Origin: Psychrobacter glacincola
Lineage (GTDB): Bacteria; Pseudomonadota; Gammaproteobacteria; Pseudomonadales; Moraxellaceae
Assembly: GCF_904846075.1 (NCBI RefSeq)
Contig: NZ_CAJGZH010000003.1
Coordinates: 558,001 to 622,000 of the forward strand
Reading direction: 5' to 3'
Length of the DNA: 64,000 nt
Each line of letters starts with the position of its first letter. Within the stretch, counting starts at the first letter, position 1. Below the pieces are notes generated by a model that was given only the letters and a program-made list of their open reading frames with translations, was not told the DNA's origin and did not search any database. The position numbers and the translations under genes are program-made. Positions 17,692 to 27,125 of the stretch are shown piece by piece.

Positions 17692-18702
17692 CTATTCAGA
17701 ACAGTATTGCAAGATGGCGTCTTTGCCAAGCAAACGCGCTATTAAAGTACCCAGTTTATCATCGAACTTAGTCGCATAAAAAATCAATGGCGGTCGAATG
17801 ACAACTTTTGTTTTGTCAGTTGTTTCTAAACAATGATTATCTGGGGTATTGTCAACCAATGCAGACAGCTGGTTTGCAGCCAATAGCTGCTTAACTCGCT
17901 CAGCAATGGCTTGTCCAGAATCAACGACCTGCATCGCCAATTGCTGCTGAGCAATCTCATCTAACAAAAACGTTTTGAAAAATGGATAGTGCGTACAGCC
18001 TAGTACCAATTGATCAACGCCATCATGAGCAAATAATGTGAGCTGCTGACGTAATCTTAAAGCAGTATCATCCTGCTCTGGCATTCCCGCCTCTACCCAA
18101 GGTACCAATTGCGGATCAAAATATTTGGTCACTACCGTATTGTTGGGTTTAGCAAAGTGATCGATGACCTCATTAAGCAATGTGCCATTCAAGGTAGCCT
18201 TAGTCGCTAAAACGACCACGCGACCAGTTTTGCTCGCCGATATGGCGGGCTTTAGCGCCGGGACTAATCCGACGATAGGCAGCTGCGGATAACGCCGTCT
18301 GGCTGTTTCCAAAGCATAGGCTGAGGCGCTATTACAAGCAATAACAATGAGCTTGCAGCCCTGCTCATACAACCAATCAACGGCTGTTAAAGTCAACGCT
18401 TCAATATCGGCGCTATCACGATTACCATAAGGCACATTTAAGGTGTCTGCATAATAGACATAACGCTCAGCAGGCAACTGCTGTGCCAAATGTAGATAAA
18501 CTGACAGTCCACCGACACCAGAGTCAAACAATCCGATTGGCGCATTGCGCTTTTTATTATTTATAACTGTGCCAATATTCGTTTTATGGATGTCAGCTTT
18601 AGCATTAGTTGCACTCTCGACATGCTCAACATGTTTACCATCAAAGCTATCTGAGCGCATTTTCACCCTATTTAAGCTATTACCTGTAGTAATATCCATC
18701 AC
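17692..18702 (-). CDS. murI: glutamate racemase
   Basis: Interconverts L- and D-glutamate to supply D-Glu for peptidoglycan. The family core starts at IGLFDSGVGGLSVYLHL (residue 56 on). The two catalytic cysteines are in IVIACNSASA (Cys123) and VLGCTHYPFF (Cys236), and YYADTLNVPYGNRD is intact. At 336 aa it is longer than the usual 265-290, because about 54 polar residues precede the core. No good ribosome binding site fixes the start, so translation may begin further in (for example Met15). A 7-bp tandem repeat lies about 40 bp upstream of the annotated start. Confidence 0.95.
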   Translation of the reverse strand: MMDITTGNSLNRVKMRSDSFDGKHVEHVESATNAKADIHKTNIGTVINNKKRNAPIGLFDSGVGGLSVYLHLAQQLPAERYVYYADTLNVPYGNRDSADIEALTLTAVDWLYEQGCKLIVIACNSASAYALETARRRYPQLPIVGLVPALKPAISASKTGRVVVLATKATLNGTLLNEVIDHFAKPNNTVVTKYFDPQLVPWVEAGMPEQDDTALRLRQQLTLFAHDGVDQLVLGCTHYPFFKTFLLDEIAQQQLAMQVVDSGQAIAERVKQLLAANQLSALVDNTPDNHCLETTDKTKVVIRPPLIFYATKFDDKLGTLIARLLGKDAILQYCSE

Positions 18703-18741
18703 TACTCTACTGCCATTTTTATATACATATCGTCATCTTTA

Positions 18742-18769
18742 TGCTGTTTGCTGTTTGCTGTTTGCTGTT
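18742..18769. repeat. heptanucleotide repeat (TGCTGTT)x4 upstream of murI
   Basis: Four perfect direct copies of TGCTGTT (read on the plus strand), 40-67 bp upstream of the annotated murI start, within the 151-bp gap that must carry the murI promoter or leader. Confidence 0.95.
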
Positions 18770-18853
18770 TTGCATAATACAGTAATTATCTGGTGATTTA
18801 TCGCTATCTAAGCAGTAAATCATTTGACAGATACATAGCTTTGAGCCCTTGCG

Positions 18854-19549
18854 TTAACTGGCTGGCATCGACAGCTCATAGGATTTTCCGCCACTTTGTA
18901 ACGTCAGTATCGTCTCACCATTTTGCTCTGTCAATTCGCCAATTTCGGTCAAGTGATAAAAAGTATTACGCCCAATAAGTGCGTCCAAACCATTTCTAAC
19001 GGGCATATAAGGACGTACCTGCATATCCATTGCTGCCTGCTGATCAATCGTATCATTGTCTGTAGGATTATACGCTTTTAATGTGATGGTGTGCTCATCA
19101 TCTAAACGCACCACATCGCCAGTCGTCGTGGTAAATTCTAGCCAACGGTTATTGCCTTCGTTGACGATACCGACGTCATTGATTAATAAAGGGGCATCTT
19201 CAACTTGGATACGGATTTTCTGTACTGGCGTCTTCAAAAAATATTCAATGACACCATTATTATCTTCTTTCCATAAAATAGTCGCAAATAAGCTCACCAA
19301 TGACTCTCTGGTCATTTGCCCTCCTTCATGCCACCACTCGCCATTTGCCTTTATGACCAGATCCATATCGGCCACATCTTTTGGGTGCCATTTATCCAAT
19401 GGTGGGATGGCACGTCCTTCACGTTTGCCTACAGTAGACTTTAGATACTGACTGAGCGAATCCATATTACTTAGCTCAGATGGCACGTCTTTTGGCGGTT
19501 TAGCTGCCGATTCATCGTTTTGAATTATGTCTTCATTATTGTTATTCAT
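18854..19549 (-). CDS. DUF1285 domain-containing protein
   Basis: A 231-aa soluble protein. After an acidic N-terminal tail of about 45 residues, the DUF1285 domain begins at PPLDKWHPKDVADMDLVI, with GEWWHEGGQMTRESLVSLF, TPVQKIRIQVEDAPLLI and GLDALIGRNTFYHLTEIGE. The family is common in proteobacteria and of unknown function. It lies upstream of murI in the same direction (151-bp gap). The tail is absent from many members. Confidence 0.83.
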   Translation of the reverse strand: MNNNNEDIIQNDESAAKPPKDVPSELSNMDSLSQYLKSTVGKREGRAIPPLDKWHPKDVADMDLVIKANGEWWHEGGQMTRESLVSLFATILWKEDNNGVIEYFLKTPVQKIRIQVEDAPLLINDVGIVNEGNNRWLEFTTTTGDVVRLDDEHTITLKAYNPTDNDTIDQQAAMDMQVRPYMPVRNGLDALIGRNTFYHLTEIGELTEQNGETILTLQSGGKSYELSMPAS

Positions 19550-19959
19550 CGTGTAATCCTTTACTTAGCATTCAAAGTTTGGCAAATCTATTATTACTAT
19601 AAATTTTAGTTTCGGGTATGATGAAAACATATCATCTTAGCACCCTCATTAGTTCAATCTTACCTTAACATCGATACTCATAAATGCGTATCGTGTTTGT
19701 AGGACTTTTCTTTTATAATGAGTAACGATTTTTTATTGAAACAGTCAAGTGCGCGTTGTCTTAGTGACACATTTTATTAGCGGATATGTTGATCGCTTTT
19801 TATTCACTAGGTTTAACAGCAACGTTGTCAATTGATGCCGCAAAGACAGTTTCTGTCGAGCAGCCATATGTCTGAGTGAAATTAGCGCCGCAAGCCTTAT
19901 TATGCAATTGTTAAGCTAATGATGCCCTGAGATAAGCCACTAAAAGTTTAGGAGTAGGT
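19550..19959. other. divergent intergenic region
   Basis: About 410 bp between the divergent DUF1285 and ETF-QO genes. It contains a TATAAT-like box near 19712 without a good -35 partner and no repeat or small gene that I can support. It must contain promoters for both flanking genes. Confidence 0.4.
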
Positions 19960-21912
19960 ATGCAAGAGCAAGACAATCAAAAGCCAGTCGTCGACGGTGA
20001 TAGCGTTCACACTGATGCACCAGTCGCGACAGATACGGCCAAGCTAGACACCACAAAGCCAGAGTCAACGACGCTGACCAAAGAAGCGCCAGCTGAAGAG
20101 ATTGCTGTCGAAACCGCCGACCTCAAAAAAGCTGAGACCATTGAAACTGCGACAGAAGCAGCAGTCGAACCTGTCGCCGTGGATAAAGAGCCTGCCGAGA
20201 AAGTAGCGGTCGAAAAAACGCCTGAACCAGTAGTAGAACCTGTCGCGGCAGAGCCTGAGATTGAGCGCGAATCAATGGAATTCGACGTCATCATCGTCGG
20301 CGGCGGACCTGCGGGTCTATCTGCTGCGATTCGTCTGCGTCAGCTCGCTATCAAAGCTGGCAATGATGAGTTTATGGTTTGTGTGGTCGAAAAAGGTTCT
20401 GAGTTTGGTGCGCATACCTTATCAGGTGCTGTGATCGAACCACGCGCTTTGAACGAGCTGATACCAGACTGGAAAGAAAAAGGCGCGCCGCTTAATGTGC
20501 CAGCGACCGAAGATCGCTTTTATTATCTAAACTCAGCCACGCGCTCTACTAAAGTACCTGACTCGTTGATTCCAGGACCGATGCACAACAATGGCAACTA
20601 TATTGTCTCATTGGGCAATGTGGTGCGCTGGTTGGCGGTACAAGCTGAAGAGCTTGAAGTCATGATGTTCCCAGGCTTCCCTGCAGATGATATTTTATAT
20701 AATGATGACGGTTCTGTACGCGGTGTCTTGACGGGCGATATGGGTGTGGCTGCCAATGGCGAAGCCAAGCCTAGCTTTGAGCCAGGTTATGAGCTACTTG
20801 CTAAATACACTATTTTTGCCGAAGGCAGCCGTGGTCATTTAGGTAAGCGCTTAATCAGCCGTTTTGATCTTGATAAAGACTCAGATCCTCAGCATTATGG
20901 TATCGGTCTAAAAGAGCTGTGGGACGTAGCCCCTGAGAAACACGAGCAAGGCGTGGTCATGCACGGTCTTGGCTGGCCATTGACCGAAACAGGCTCTACT
21001 GGTGGCTGGTGGTTATACTTCGATGAAAACAACCAAGTAAGCTTTGGTCTTGTCGCTGACTTATCTTACCACAACCCATATATGTCGCCATTCGATGAGA
21101 TGCAGCGCCTAAAGACCCATCCCGTCATCAAAAACGTATTGGAAGGCGGCAAGCGTATCTCTTATGGCGCACGTGCTTTGACCAAGGGTGGCTTAAACTC
21201 TCTACCGAAATTCACTTTCCCAGGTGGTGTCTTGGTTGGTGATGATGCTGGATTCTTGAACCCTGCTAAAATCAAAGGCACACACACATCGATGAAGTCA
21301 GGCATGCTAGCCGCCGAAGCTATCTTTGAGGCACTACAAGCTGATCGTCAGCATGATGAAGTCGTTGCTTATACCACCATGTATAAAGAGTCGTGGTTGT
21401 ATCAAGACAACTATGAGTCACGCAACTTCTCGCCTGCAATACATCGCATGGGTCTGTTTATGGGCGGTGCTTTTACCTTTATCGAGCACAACTTATTAAA
21501 AGGTAAAATGCCGCTTACCTTACATGACAGCCTGCCAGATTATGATCAGTTAGAGCGTGCCAATCATGCTTTTCAGCCAACCTACCTCAAGCCTGATGGT
21601 AAACTGGTATTTGACAAGCTGTCATCGGTATTTATCTCTAATACCAACCATGCAGAAGACCAGCCGGTACATTTGAAACTGACTGATCCAACGGTACCTG
21701 TTTCAATTAACTTACCGCTATATGCTGAGCCTGCTCGTTTATACTGCCCAGCTGGTGTGTATGAAGTGGTAAAAGATGCCGAAGGAGCTAAGTTTGTGAT
21801 CAATGCGCAAAACTGTGTGCATTGTAAAACTTGTGATATCAAAGATCCTTCACAGAATATCACTCGGGTAACGCCAGAAGGTGGCGGTGGCCCTAACTAT
21901 CCTAATATGTAA
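19960..21912 (+). CDS. electron transfer flavoprotein-ubiquinone oxidoreductase with N-terminal extension
   Basis: Passes electrons from reduced ETF to the ubiquinone pool at the inner membrane. The FAD-binding motif DVIIVGGGPAGLSAA begins at residue 109. The central ubiquinone-binding and FAD region (GAHTLSGAVIEPRAL, VLVGDDAGFLNPAKIKGTH) is intact. The C-terminal 4Fe-4S domain has all four ligands: CPAGVYE and NCVHCKTCDIKDP. At 650 aa it exceeds the usual 550 because residues 1-105 are a Glu/Ala/Val/Thr/Pro-rich, low-complexity extension. The annotated ATG has a strong site (TTTAGGAGTAGGT), so the extension is probably translated; Met106 is an alternative start. The etfAB genes are not in this window. 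Confidence 0.93.
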   Translation: MQEQDNQKPVVDGDSVHTDAPVATDTAKLDTTKPESTTLTKEAPAEEIAVETADLKKAETIETATEAAVEPVAVDKEPAEKVAVEKTPEPVVEPVAAEPEIERESMEFDVIIVGGGPAGLSAAIRLRQLAIKAGNDEFMVCVVEKGSEFGAHTLSGAVIEPRALNELIPDWKEKGAPLNVPATEDRFYYLNSATRSTKVPDSLIPGPMHNNGNYIVSLGNVVRWLAVQAEELEVMMFPGFPADDILYNDDGSVRGVLTGDMGVAANGEAKPSFEPGYELLAKYTIFAEGSRGHLGKRLISRFDLDKDSDPQHYGIGLKELWDVAPEKHEQGVVMHGLGWPLTETGSTGGWWLYFDENNQVSFGLVADLSYHNPYMSPFDEMQRLKTHPVIKNVLEGGKRISYGARALTKGGLNSLPKFTFPGGVLVGDDAGFLNPAKIKGTHTSMKSGMLAAEAIFEALQADRQHDEVVAYTTMYKESWLYQDNYESRNFSPAIHRMGLFMGGAFTFIEHNLLKGKMPLTLHDSLPDYDQLERANHAFQPTYLKPDGKLVFDKLSSVFISNTNHAEDQPVHLKLTDPTVPVSINLPLYAEPARLYCPAGVYEVVKDAEGAKFVINAQNCVHCKTCDIKDPSQNITRVTPEGGGGPNYPNM

Positions 21913-21946
21913 ATATAAACAATATTAGGATTAATCGCTGATACTA

Positions 21947-21983
21947 AAAACCGCCCTTATGAATTCATAAGGGCGGTTTTTTT
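21947..21983. terminator. bidirectional terminator, perfect palindrome
   Basis: AAAACCGCCCTTATGAA is followed directly by its exact complement (34 bp, a tight palindrome) and a T-run, between the convergent ETF-QO and AGCS genes. Confidence 0.9.
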
Positions 21984-22025
21984 AACTTCGAAACATGAGA
22001 CAAGTGTATCTTTAATCAGGTGAGA

Positions 22026-23522
22026 TTAATCTGTCCATGCATCACGATTGGCTTCGTTTTTCAGCTTCACAAAGTCATCAGGATTAAACTTGATTTGATC
22101 GCCAGTTTTACCTTCTTTAATCTGACGCTCGTAATCACGCAATATGCGCAGTGCTACGGGTGACAAGATTAAAATAGCCACTAAGTTAACGAGTGCCATT
22201 AGACCCATTGATAAGTCAGCGAAGTTCCATATGGCAGGAAGACTGGCAATAGCACCCACAAATACCATGCCAAGTACCATAAAGCGGAATATCATGATCA
22301 TGACTTTAGCATTTTTGGCACCAGAGATGAATTCAAGATTTGACTCACCATAGCTATAATTGGCAATGATAGAGGTGAAAGAGAAGAAGAAAATAGCAAT
22401 CGCAACGAAGATAACACCCATATCACCCACATATTGCGACAGTGCCAACTGAGTCAGCTGAATACCTTCTTGCTCAACACTAGGATCGACCACACCGGAC
22501 AAAATAATAATTGACGCCGTTGCCGTACAAATGACAAGGGTATCCATAAACACACCCAGCATTTGCATAAATCCTTGCACCGCTGGATGATCGGGATGAC
22601 TCTTCGCCGTTGCCGCCGCATTAGGCGCTGAACCCATACCCGCCTCATTTGAAAACAGACCACGCTTGATACCGTTAATCATTGCCTGAGCAATACCATA
22701 ACCAATCACCCCGCCTGCTGCTTGCTCAAAACCAAATGCTGATTTAACAATTAACACAATCGCCGCTGGGAATTGACTAAAATTCGTCACGATAATGAAC
22801 AAGGCTAATAGGATATAGAGAATCGCCATAACGGGTACGATTTTACCCGCGATACGAGCAACCGAGCGCAAACCACCGAATACCACTGGCGCAACTAATA
22901 CAACCAATACCAAGCCTGTCATCCATGTTGGAACCCCAAATGCTTCGTTGGTCGCTTGTGCGATGGTATTTGACTGCACGCCATTAAAGGCTAAGCCGAA
23001 CGCTACTAATAAGCATAATGAGAAAAATATCGCTAGCCAGCGCTGACCAAGACCTTTTTCGATATAATAAGCCGGTCCACCGCGGTAAACATTGTCATTG
23101 TGCGGCACTTTATAGGCTTGTGCTAATGTTGATTCGATAAAGCTGGTCGACATACCGACGATCGCAGTCATCCACATCCAAAACACTGCACCCGGACCGC
23201 CAAGGTAAATTGCGATTGCGACCCCTGCCAAGTTACCCGTACCGACCCGCGCCGCCAATGAGGTCATCAGCGCCTCAAATGAGCTGATGCCACCATCTTT
23301 ACGCCCTTGATTGGACACACGCAATAGCTGCCACATATGCCCAAAGTGGCGAAACTGAATAAAACGTGTGGCAATGGTAAAATAAAGACCCGCACCAATC
23401 AGTACGAACATCAGTAATCCATACCAAGGGTTACTTGCAATTAGCCAATCATTGTTGCCCCAAATAATACTGACACCATAATTGACGATGCTATTAAACC
23501 AACCTGCTATCCCTTCACCCAT
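22026..23522 (-). CDS. alanine/glycine:cation symporter family protein (AGCS)
   Basis: A sodium- or proton-coupled amino-acid uptake protein of the inner membrane. The 498-aa length and about 10-11 membrane segments fit the family. Signature stretches: FEALMTSLAARVGTGNLAGVA, GGPGAVFWMWMTAIVGM, FNGVQSNTIAQA, KRGLFSNEAGMGSAPNAAA and FSFTSIIANYSYGESN. The conserved asparagine and glycine positions of the substrate site are present. It is convergent with ETF-QO. Upstream lies a long AT-rich gap shared with the divergent symporter pair. Whether the substrate is alanine, glycine or another small amino acid cannot be told. Confidence 0.93.
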   Translation of the reverse strand: MGEGIAGWFNSIVNYGVSIIWGNNDWLIASNPWYGLLMFVLIGAGLYFTIATRFIQFRHFGHMWQLLRVSNQGRKDGGISSFEALMTSLAARVGTGNLAGVAIAIYLGGPGAVFWMWMTAIVGMSTSFIESTLAQAYKVPHNDNVYRGGPAYYIEKGLGQRWLAIFFSLCLLVAFGLAFNGVQSNTIAQATNEAFGVPTWMTGLVLVVLVAPVVFGGLRSVARIAGKIVPVMAILYILLALFIIVTNFSQFPAAIVLIVKSAFGFEQAAGGVIGYGIAQAMINGIKRGLFSNEAGMGSAPNAAATAKSHPDHPAVQGFMQMLGVFMDTLVICTATASIIILSGVVDPSVEQEGIQLTQLALSQYVGDMGVIFVAIAIFFFSFTSIIANYSYGESNLEFISGAKNAKVMIMIFRFMVLGMVFVGAIASLPAIWNFADLSMGLMALVNLVAILILSPVALRILRDYERQIKEGKTGDQIKFNPDDFVKLKNEANRDAWTD

Positions 23523-24631
23523 ACTGCTATCCTCTCACTTACATTTTATACTGCTAGTATATTTTATGGATTGATGTGATTAATGATATTTAAAAATGCT
23601 TACTAATCCCTCTGCCTACTCATGAAACAGTAAATATCTGATCAATATACTGGCAAAGTAAATCACTAACATCCTGTCGCTACATTTTAACTGACTAAAG
23701 ATTATTTAACTATTTCAAACCTCTATTATAAAATAGAATAATTACGAACTTTTGTAAGTTATTTAGATAAAGATCAAAAAAATATTTTTTATATGAAATA
23801 TTGAAGAAAACTTTTGAGACTAGGTACAACAATTAGATTTTAAAACGTATTCATATAAACACCATTCCAAAAAAAATAGTCACTGCCATAATATTTATTG
23901 AGTAAAATATTGGCTATATTTATAGAATGAATGACTTTTATTGCTAATAATGCTCTAATACCTCTATAAAACTAAATCCTTAATATAAATAAGGTTTTAT
24001 CACAGCCCCTGAGTAGCGGCCGTTTTTTAGCTACTCTCTCTAACATAAGTTGACCATGGTTTCCATAAAGCAAACATTTAGTTACATAAAGTAAATAAAA
24101 TTTATTTATTGTTAATTAAGTCAATATTGTATATATTCCCAATAAGTTCATAAATATTTCTTGCAATACTTATTGGCATGAATAATAAGTTGAAATATTA
24201 AGACAATATCATCAGGGATGATGAGCATAATAAGACAGAGGACTGTCAATCAATAACGACCCTCCTCCATAAATCCTCATCTCTATATACTATAAATCCA
24301 GTCATTCTATAGCCCATAAGTCTTGTTAGATGTTTAGGTTATAGTCGACCCACAGCCATATTTTACAATATAAATTTTTAGCAAAATCGAACCACAGAAA
24401 AGTATTTTTCATAGTGCTTTGATTAATAGAAATCTGCTTTTTTTTCGATAATATTGGGTTACTTACTACTGGTTGGTCATTCTGCTTTATCAGCCTATAA
24501 ACTGATTTTAGGATTCGTTTATAGACAACGTATCGAACTGTCTTCCATCATGTGATACATGCTAAAGCAAAATAACTTGTCAGGCTCAAATCAGTAATCT
24601 TGTTTTTATGTTAGGCAAAAGGAGTTGTCCT
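23523..24631. other. long AT-rich intergenic region between two transporter loci
   Basis: About 1.1 kb with no credible open frame on either strand. It is very AT-rich with many A and T runs. The only marked structure is a hairpin, GAGTAGC...GCTACTC, at 24011-24036. No match to a riboswitch that I can recognise and no tRNA. Presumably it holds promoters and regulatory sites for both divergent transporter loci. Confidence 0.45.
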
Positions 24632-24892
24632 ATGGAAAACCACAACGATCCATCCGGTTATTGGCGTGCCAATGTCCGTCTCATTTTAGGTAGCCTATTT
24701 ATTTGGGCGCTATGCTCATACGGGTTTGGGATTTTGTTACGTCCTCTCTTAGCAGGTATTAAAATCGGTGGTACCGACTTGGGCTTTTGGTTTGCTCAGC
24801 AAGGATCCATTGGGGTATTTATCGTTTTAATTTTCTTCTACGCTTGGCGTATGAATAAGTTAGATAAACAATACGGCGTAGACGAGGAATAG
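24632..24892 (+). CDS. DUF4212 small subunit of sodium/solute symporter
   Basis: A small membrane protein (86 aa) with two membrane segments (about 17-39 and 50-73, the latter in FAQQGSIGVFIVLIFFYAW) and the family's typical RMNKLDKQYGVDEE ending. DUF4212 proteins almost always precede a VC_2705-type solute:sodium symporter, as here, where the large gene starts 4 bp after this stop. The ATG at 24632 is chosen because AAAGGAG (24618-24624) is correctly spaced; an in-frame ATG at 24608 would place the Shine-Dalgarno sequence inside the gene. Confidence 0.9.
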   Translation: MENHNDPSGYWRANVRLILGSLFIWALCSYGFGILLRPLLAGIKIGGTDLGFWFAQQGSIGVFIVLIFFYAWRMNKLDKQYGVDEE

Positions 24893-24896
24893 CCCC

Positions 24897-26765
24897 ATGA
24901 GTCAATTTACGATTAATATTATTTTTGTAGGTCTATCTTTCGCTCTATACTTCGGTATTGCAATTTGGGCACGTGCTGGCACAACGAGTGAATTCTACGT
25001 AGCAGGCGGCGGTGTTCATCCTGTCGTCAACGGTATGGCAACGGCTGCTGACTGGATGAGTGCTGCGTCATTTATTTCGATGGCAGGTATTCTTGCCGCT
25101 GGCGGTTATGGCGCATCAACTTATTTGATGGGTTGGACAGGTGGTTATGTACTACTGGCAATGCTCCTAGCGCCTTATTTACGTAAATTTGGTAAGTTTA
25201 CGGTACCTGACTTCATCGGCGACCGTTTTTATTCAAAAACGGCAGCAATGATTGCCGTAATTTGTTTGATTATCGCCTCAACCACATACGTTATCGGTCA
25301 GATGACAGGTGCCGGTGTCGCTTTCTCACGCTTCTTGGAAGTTGAAAACACGACTGGTCTCCTGATTGCTGCGGTTGTTGTCTTCTTCTATGCTGTACTT
25401 GGTGGTATGAAAGGGATTACTTATACGCAGGTAGCGCAGTATGTAGTTCTAATGATTGCATATACCATTCCTGCTGTTTTCATCTCACTTGAGTTAACAG
25501 GCAATCCAATTCCAGGTTTGGGCTTGTTTTCAAACCATGTGGAAGCAGGCGTTCCTATCTTAACCAAGCTAGATCAGGTGGTTACTGATTTGGGTTTCAC
25601 GGCTTATACTGCTGATGTCCCTAACAAACTAAACATGGTGCTATTTACCTTATCACTCATGATCGGTACAGCAGGTCTACCACACGTTATCATTCGCTTC
25701 TTCACCGTACCTAAAGTCGCTGATGCGCGTTGGACAGCTGGTTGGACATTGGTATTTATCTCGCTATTATACTTCACTGCTCCTGCCGTAGGTGCAATGG
25801 CACGTTTAAACCTGATTGATACGATTTATCCACAAGGGGTAGCAGAAGCACCTATAAACTATGATCAACGTCCAGACTGGATGAAGACATGGGAAGATAC
25901 CGGTCTTATTAAGTATAATGATCTTAATAATGATGGTCGTATCCAAATGTACAACGACAGTGGACTTGGTGCCGCTGAGCTTGCCTTGAGTGCTGCACAA
26001 GCGGATGGTGGCGATGTAGCCGCTGCCACTGCAGCCGTAGAGACTGCACGTGTCGCACAGGATCTAGAACTTGATGGACGCTTTACCGCAGCAGGCTGGA
26101 AAGGTAATGAGCTGGATGTCAATGCCGATATCTTAGTATTGGCTAACCCAGAAATTGCGAATCTTCCACCATGGGTTATTGGTCTTATCGCCGCAGGTGG
26201 TTTGGCAGCAGCGCTCTCAACAGCAGCAGGCCTACTACTCGCTATTTCGTCAGCGATCAGTCATGACTTGATTAAACGAAACCTTAATCCAAACATTACT
26301 GATAAAGGCGAATTGAGAGTTGCGCGTATTACGATGGGTGTTGCGATTGTAGTTGCTACTTGGTTAGGAATAAATCCACCAGGGTTTGCCGCACAGGTAG
26401 TCGCATTAGCATTCGGTATCGCTGGTGCATCGCTCTTCCCTGCACTGATGATGGGTATTTTCTCTAAACGGATCAATAATGTTGGTGCCATCGCTGGTAT
26501 GCTAACAGGTCTGATTAGCATCCTTGTTTATATCTTTGTCTTTAAAGGTTGGTTCTTCATTAGCGGTACAGCGAACTTCCCTGATACGGCAGAGTATTGG
26601 TTATTTGGTATCTCACCACTATCATTTGGTGCGATTGGGGCATTGCTTAACTTTATCGTAGCGTTTGCTGTCTCTTATGCTACTGCTCCGCCACCATTAC
26701 ACATTCAAGAGTTGGTTGAAAGTGTCCGCTCTCCACGTGGCGCAGGCGGTGCAGTCGACCACTAA
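24897..26765 (+). CDS. VC_2705-type sodium/solute symporter (SSS family)
   Basis: Sodium-coupled uptake of a small solute, probably a short-chain organic acid, across the inner membrane. The 622-aa protein has about 13 membrane segments. SSS signatures: FYVAGGGVHPVVNGMATAADW, GYVLLAMLLAPYLRKFGKF, PDFIGDRFYSKTAAMIA, GLPHVIIRFFTVP and the late GLAAALSTAAGLLLAISSAIS. A soluble insertion of about 120 residues between membrane segments (roughly 300-420) contains DLNNDGRIQ, resembling a calcium-binding loop; such an insertion is usual in this subfamily. It forms an operon with the DUF4212 gene. The substrate is not assigned. Confidence 0.9.
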   Translation: MSQFTINIIFVGLSFALYFGIAIWARAGTTSEFYVAGGGVHPVVNGMATAADWMSAASFISMAGILAAGGYGASTYLMGWTGGYVLLAMLLAPYLRKFGKFTVPDFIGDRFYSKTAAMIAVICLIIASTTYVIGQMTGAGVAFSRFLEVENTTGLLIAAVVVFFYAVLGGMKGITYTQVAQYVVLMIAYTIPAVFISLELTGNPIPGLGLFSNHVEAGVPILTKLDQVVTDLGFTAYTADVPNKLNMVLFTLSLMIGTAGLPHVIIRFFTVPKVADARWTAGWTLVFISLLYFTAPAVGAMARLNLIDTIYPQGVAEAPINYDQRPDWMKTWEDTGLIKYNDLNNDGRIQMYNDSGLGAAELALSAAQADGGDVAAATAAVETARVAQDLELDGRFTAAGWKGNELDVNADILVLANPEIANLPPWVIGLIAAGGLAAALSTAAGLLLAISSAISHDLIKRNLNPNITDKGELRVARITMGVAIVVATWLGINPPGFAAQVVALAFGIAGASLFPALMMGIFSKRINNVGAIAGMLTGLISILVYIFVFKGWFFISGTANFPDTAEYWLFGISPLSFGAIGALLNFIVAFAVSYATAPPPLHIQELVESVRSPRGAGGAVDH

Positions 26766-26800
26766 GTGTATAAATGAGAATATATCTTCAGTTACTATAT

Positions 26801-26839
26801 ATCACTCACAGGCAGTAGCTGCTTGTGAGTGATTTTTTT
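26801..26839 (+). terminator. rho-independent terminator after the symporter operon
   Basis: ATCACTCACAGGCAG pairs with CTGCTTGTGAGTGAT (one G-U) around a 3-nt loop, followed by seven or more T. Confidence 0.9.
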
Positions 26840-26904
26840 ATCTTTTATTTATTATAAAAAATGTTAGATTTTTGCTTTATTGAATATACTTTATTAACTA
26901 TGCT

Positions 26905-27078
26905 TAGGGCCTGTTCTCAATTAAATCGATTACCCTCTAAATGGGCTAAAAATGGCTAAATTTTGCCAACCATCGTTAAATAGCTTATCAATATCTCGAT
27001 ATTATTTTCGCTACTTTCCTTGTTTGACGGCAATTTATCTCATTTTTATGACCATTTTTAAAATGAGGACACGCCCTA
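26905..27078 (-). mobile_element. 174-bp MITE-like repeat, copy B
   Basis: The reverse complement of this segment aligns along its full length with copy A at 7777-7950; both are 174 bp. The outer ends, GGGCCTGTTCTCAATT and (other strand) GGGCGTGTCCTCATT, form imperfect terminal inverted repeats flanked by TA. The interior differs from copy A at a few dozen positions by eye, so the two insertions are not recent duplicates. It ends 47 bp upstream of the 181-aa gene and may form part of its promoter region. Confidence 0.75.
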
Positions 27079-27125
27079 GTTAAAAGCGCTCAACTAAAAG
27101 TGCTTAACGCATTAAGGAAGATTTT

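Noticed and set aside
20007..20294. 95-codon antisense frame under the ETF-QO extension
   Set aside because: Ser/Thr/Val/Ala composition is the mirror of the acidic repeat; no start signals.
24011..24036. Hairpin as a possible terminator
   Set aside because: Lacks a T-run after the stem and lies far from any gene end.
25805..26000. Calcium-binding-like loop DLNNDGRIQ in the symporter as something new
   Set aside because: Such an insertion is characteristic of the VC_2705-type subfamily, so it is not unusual.
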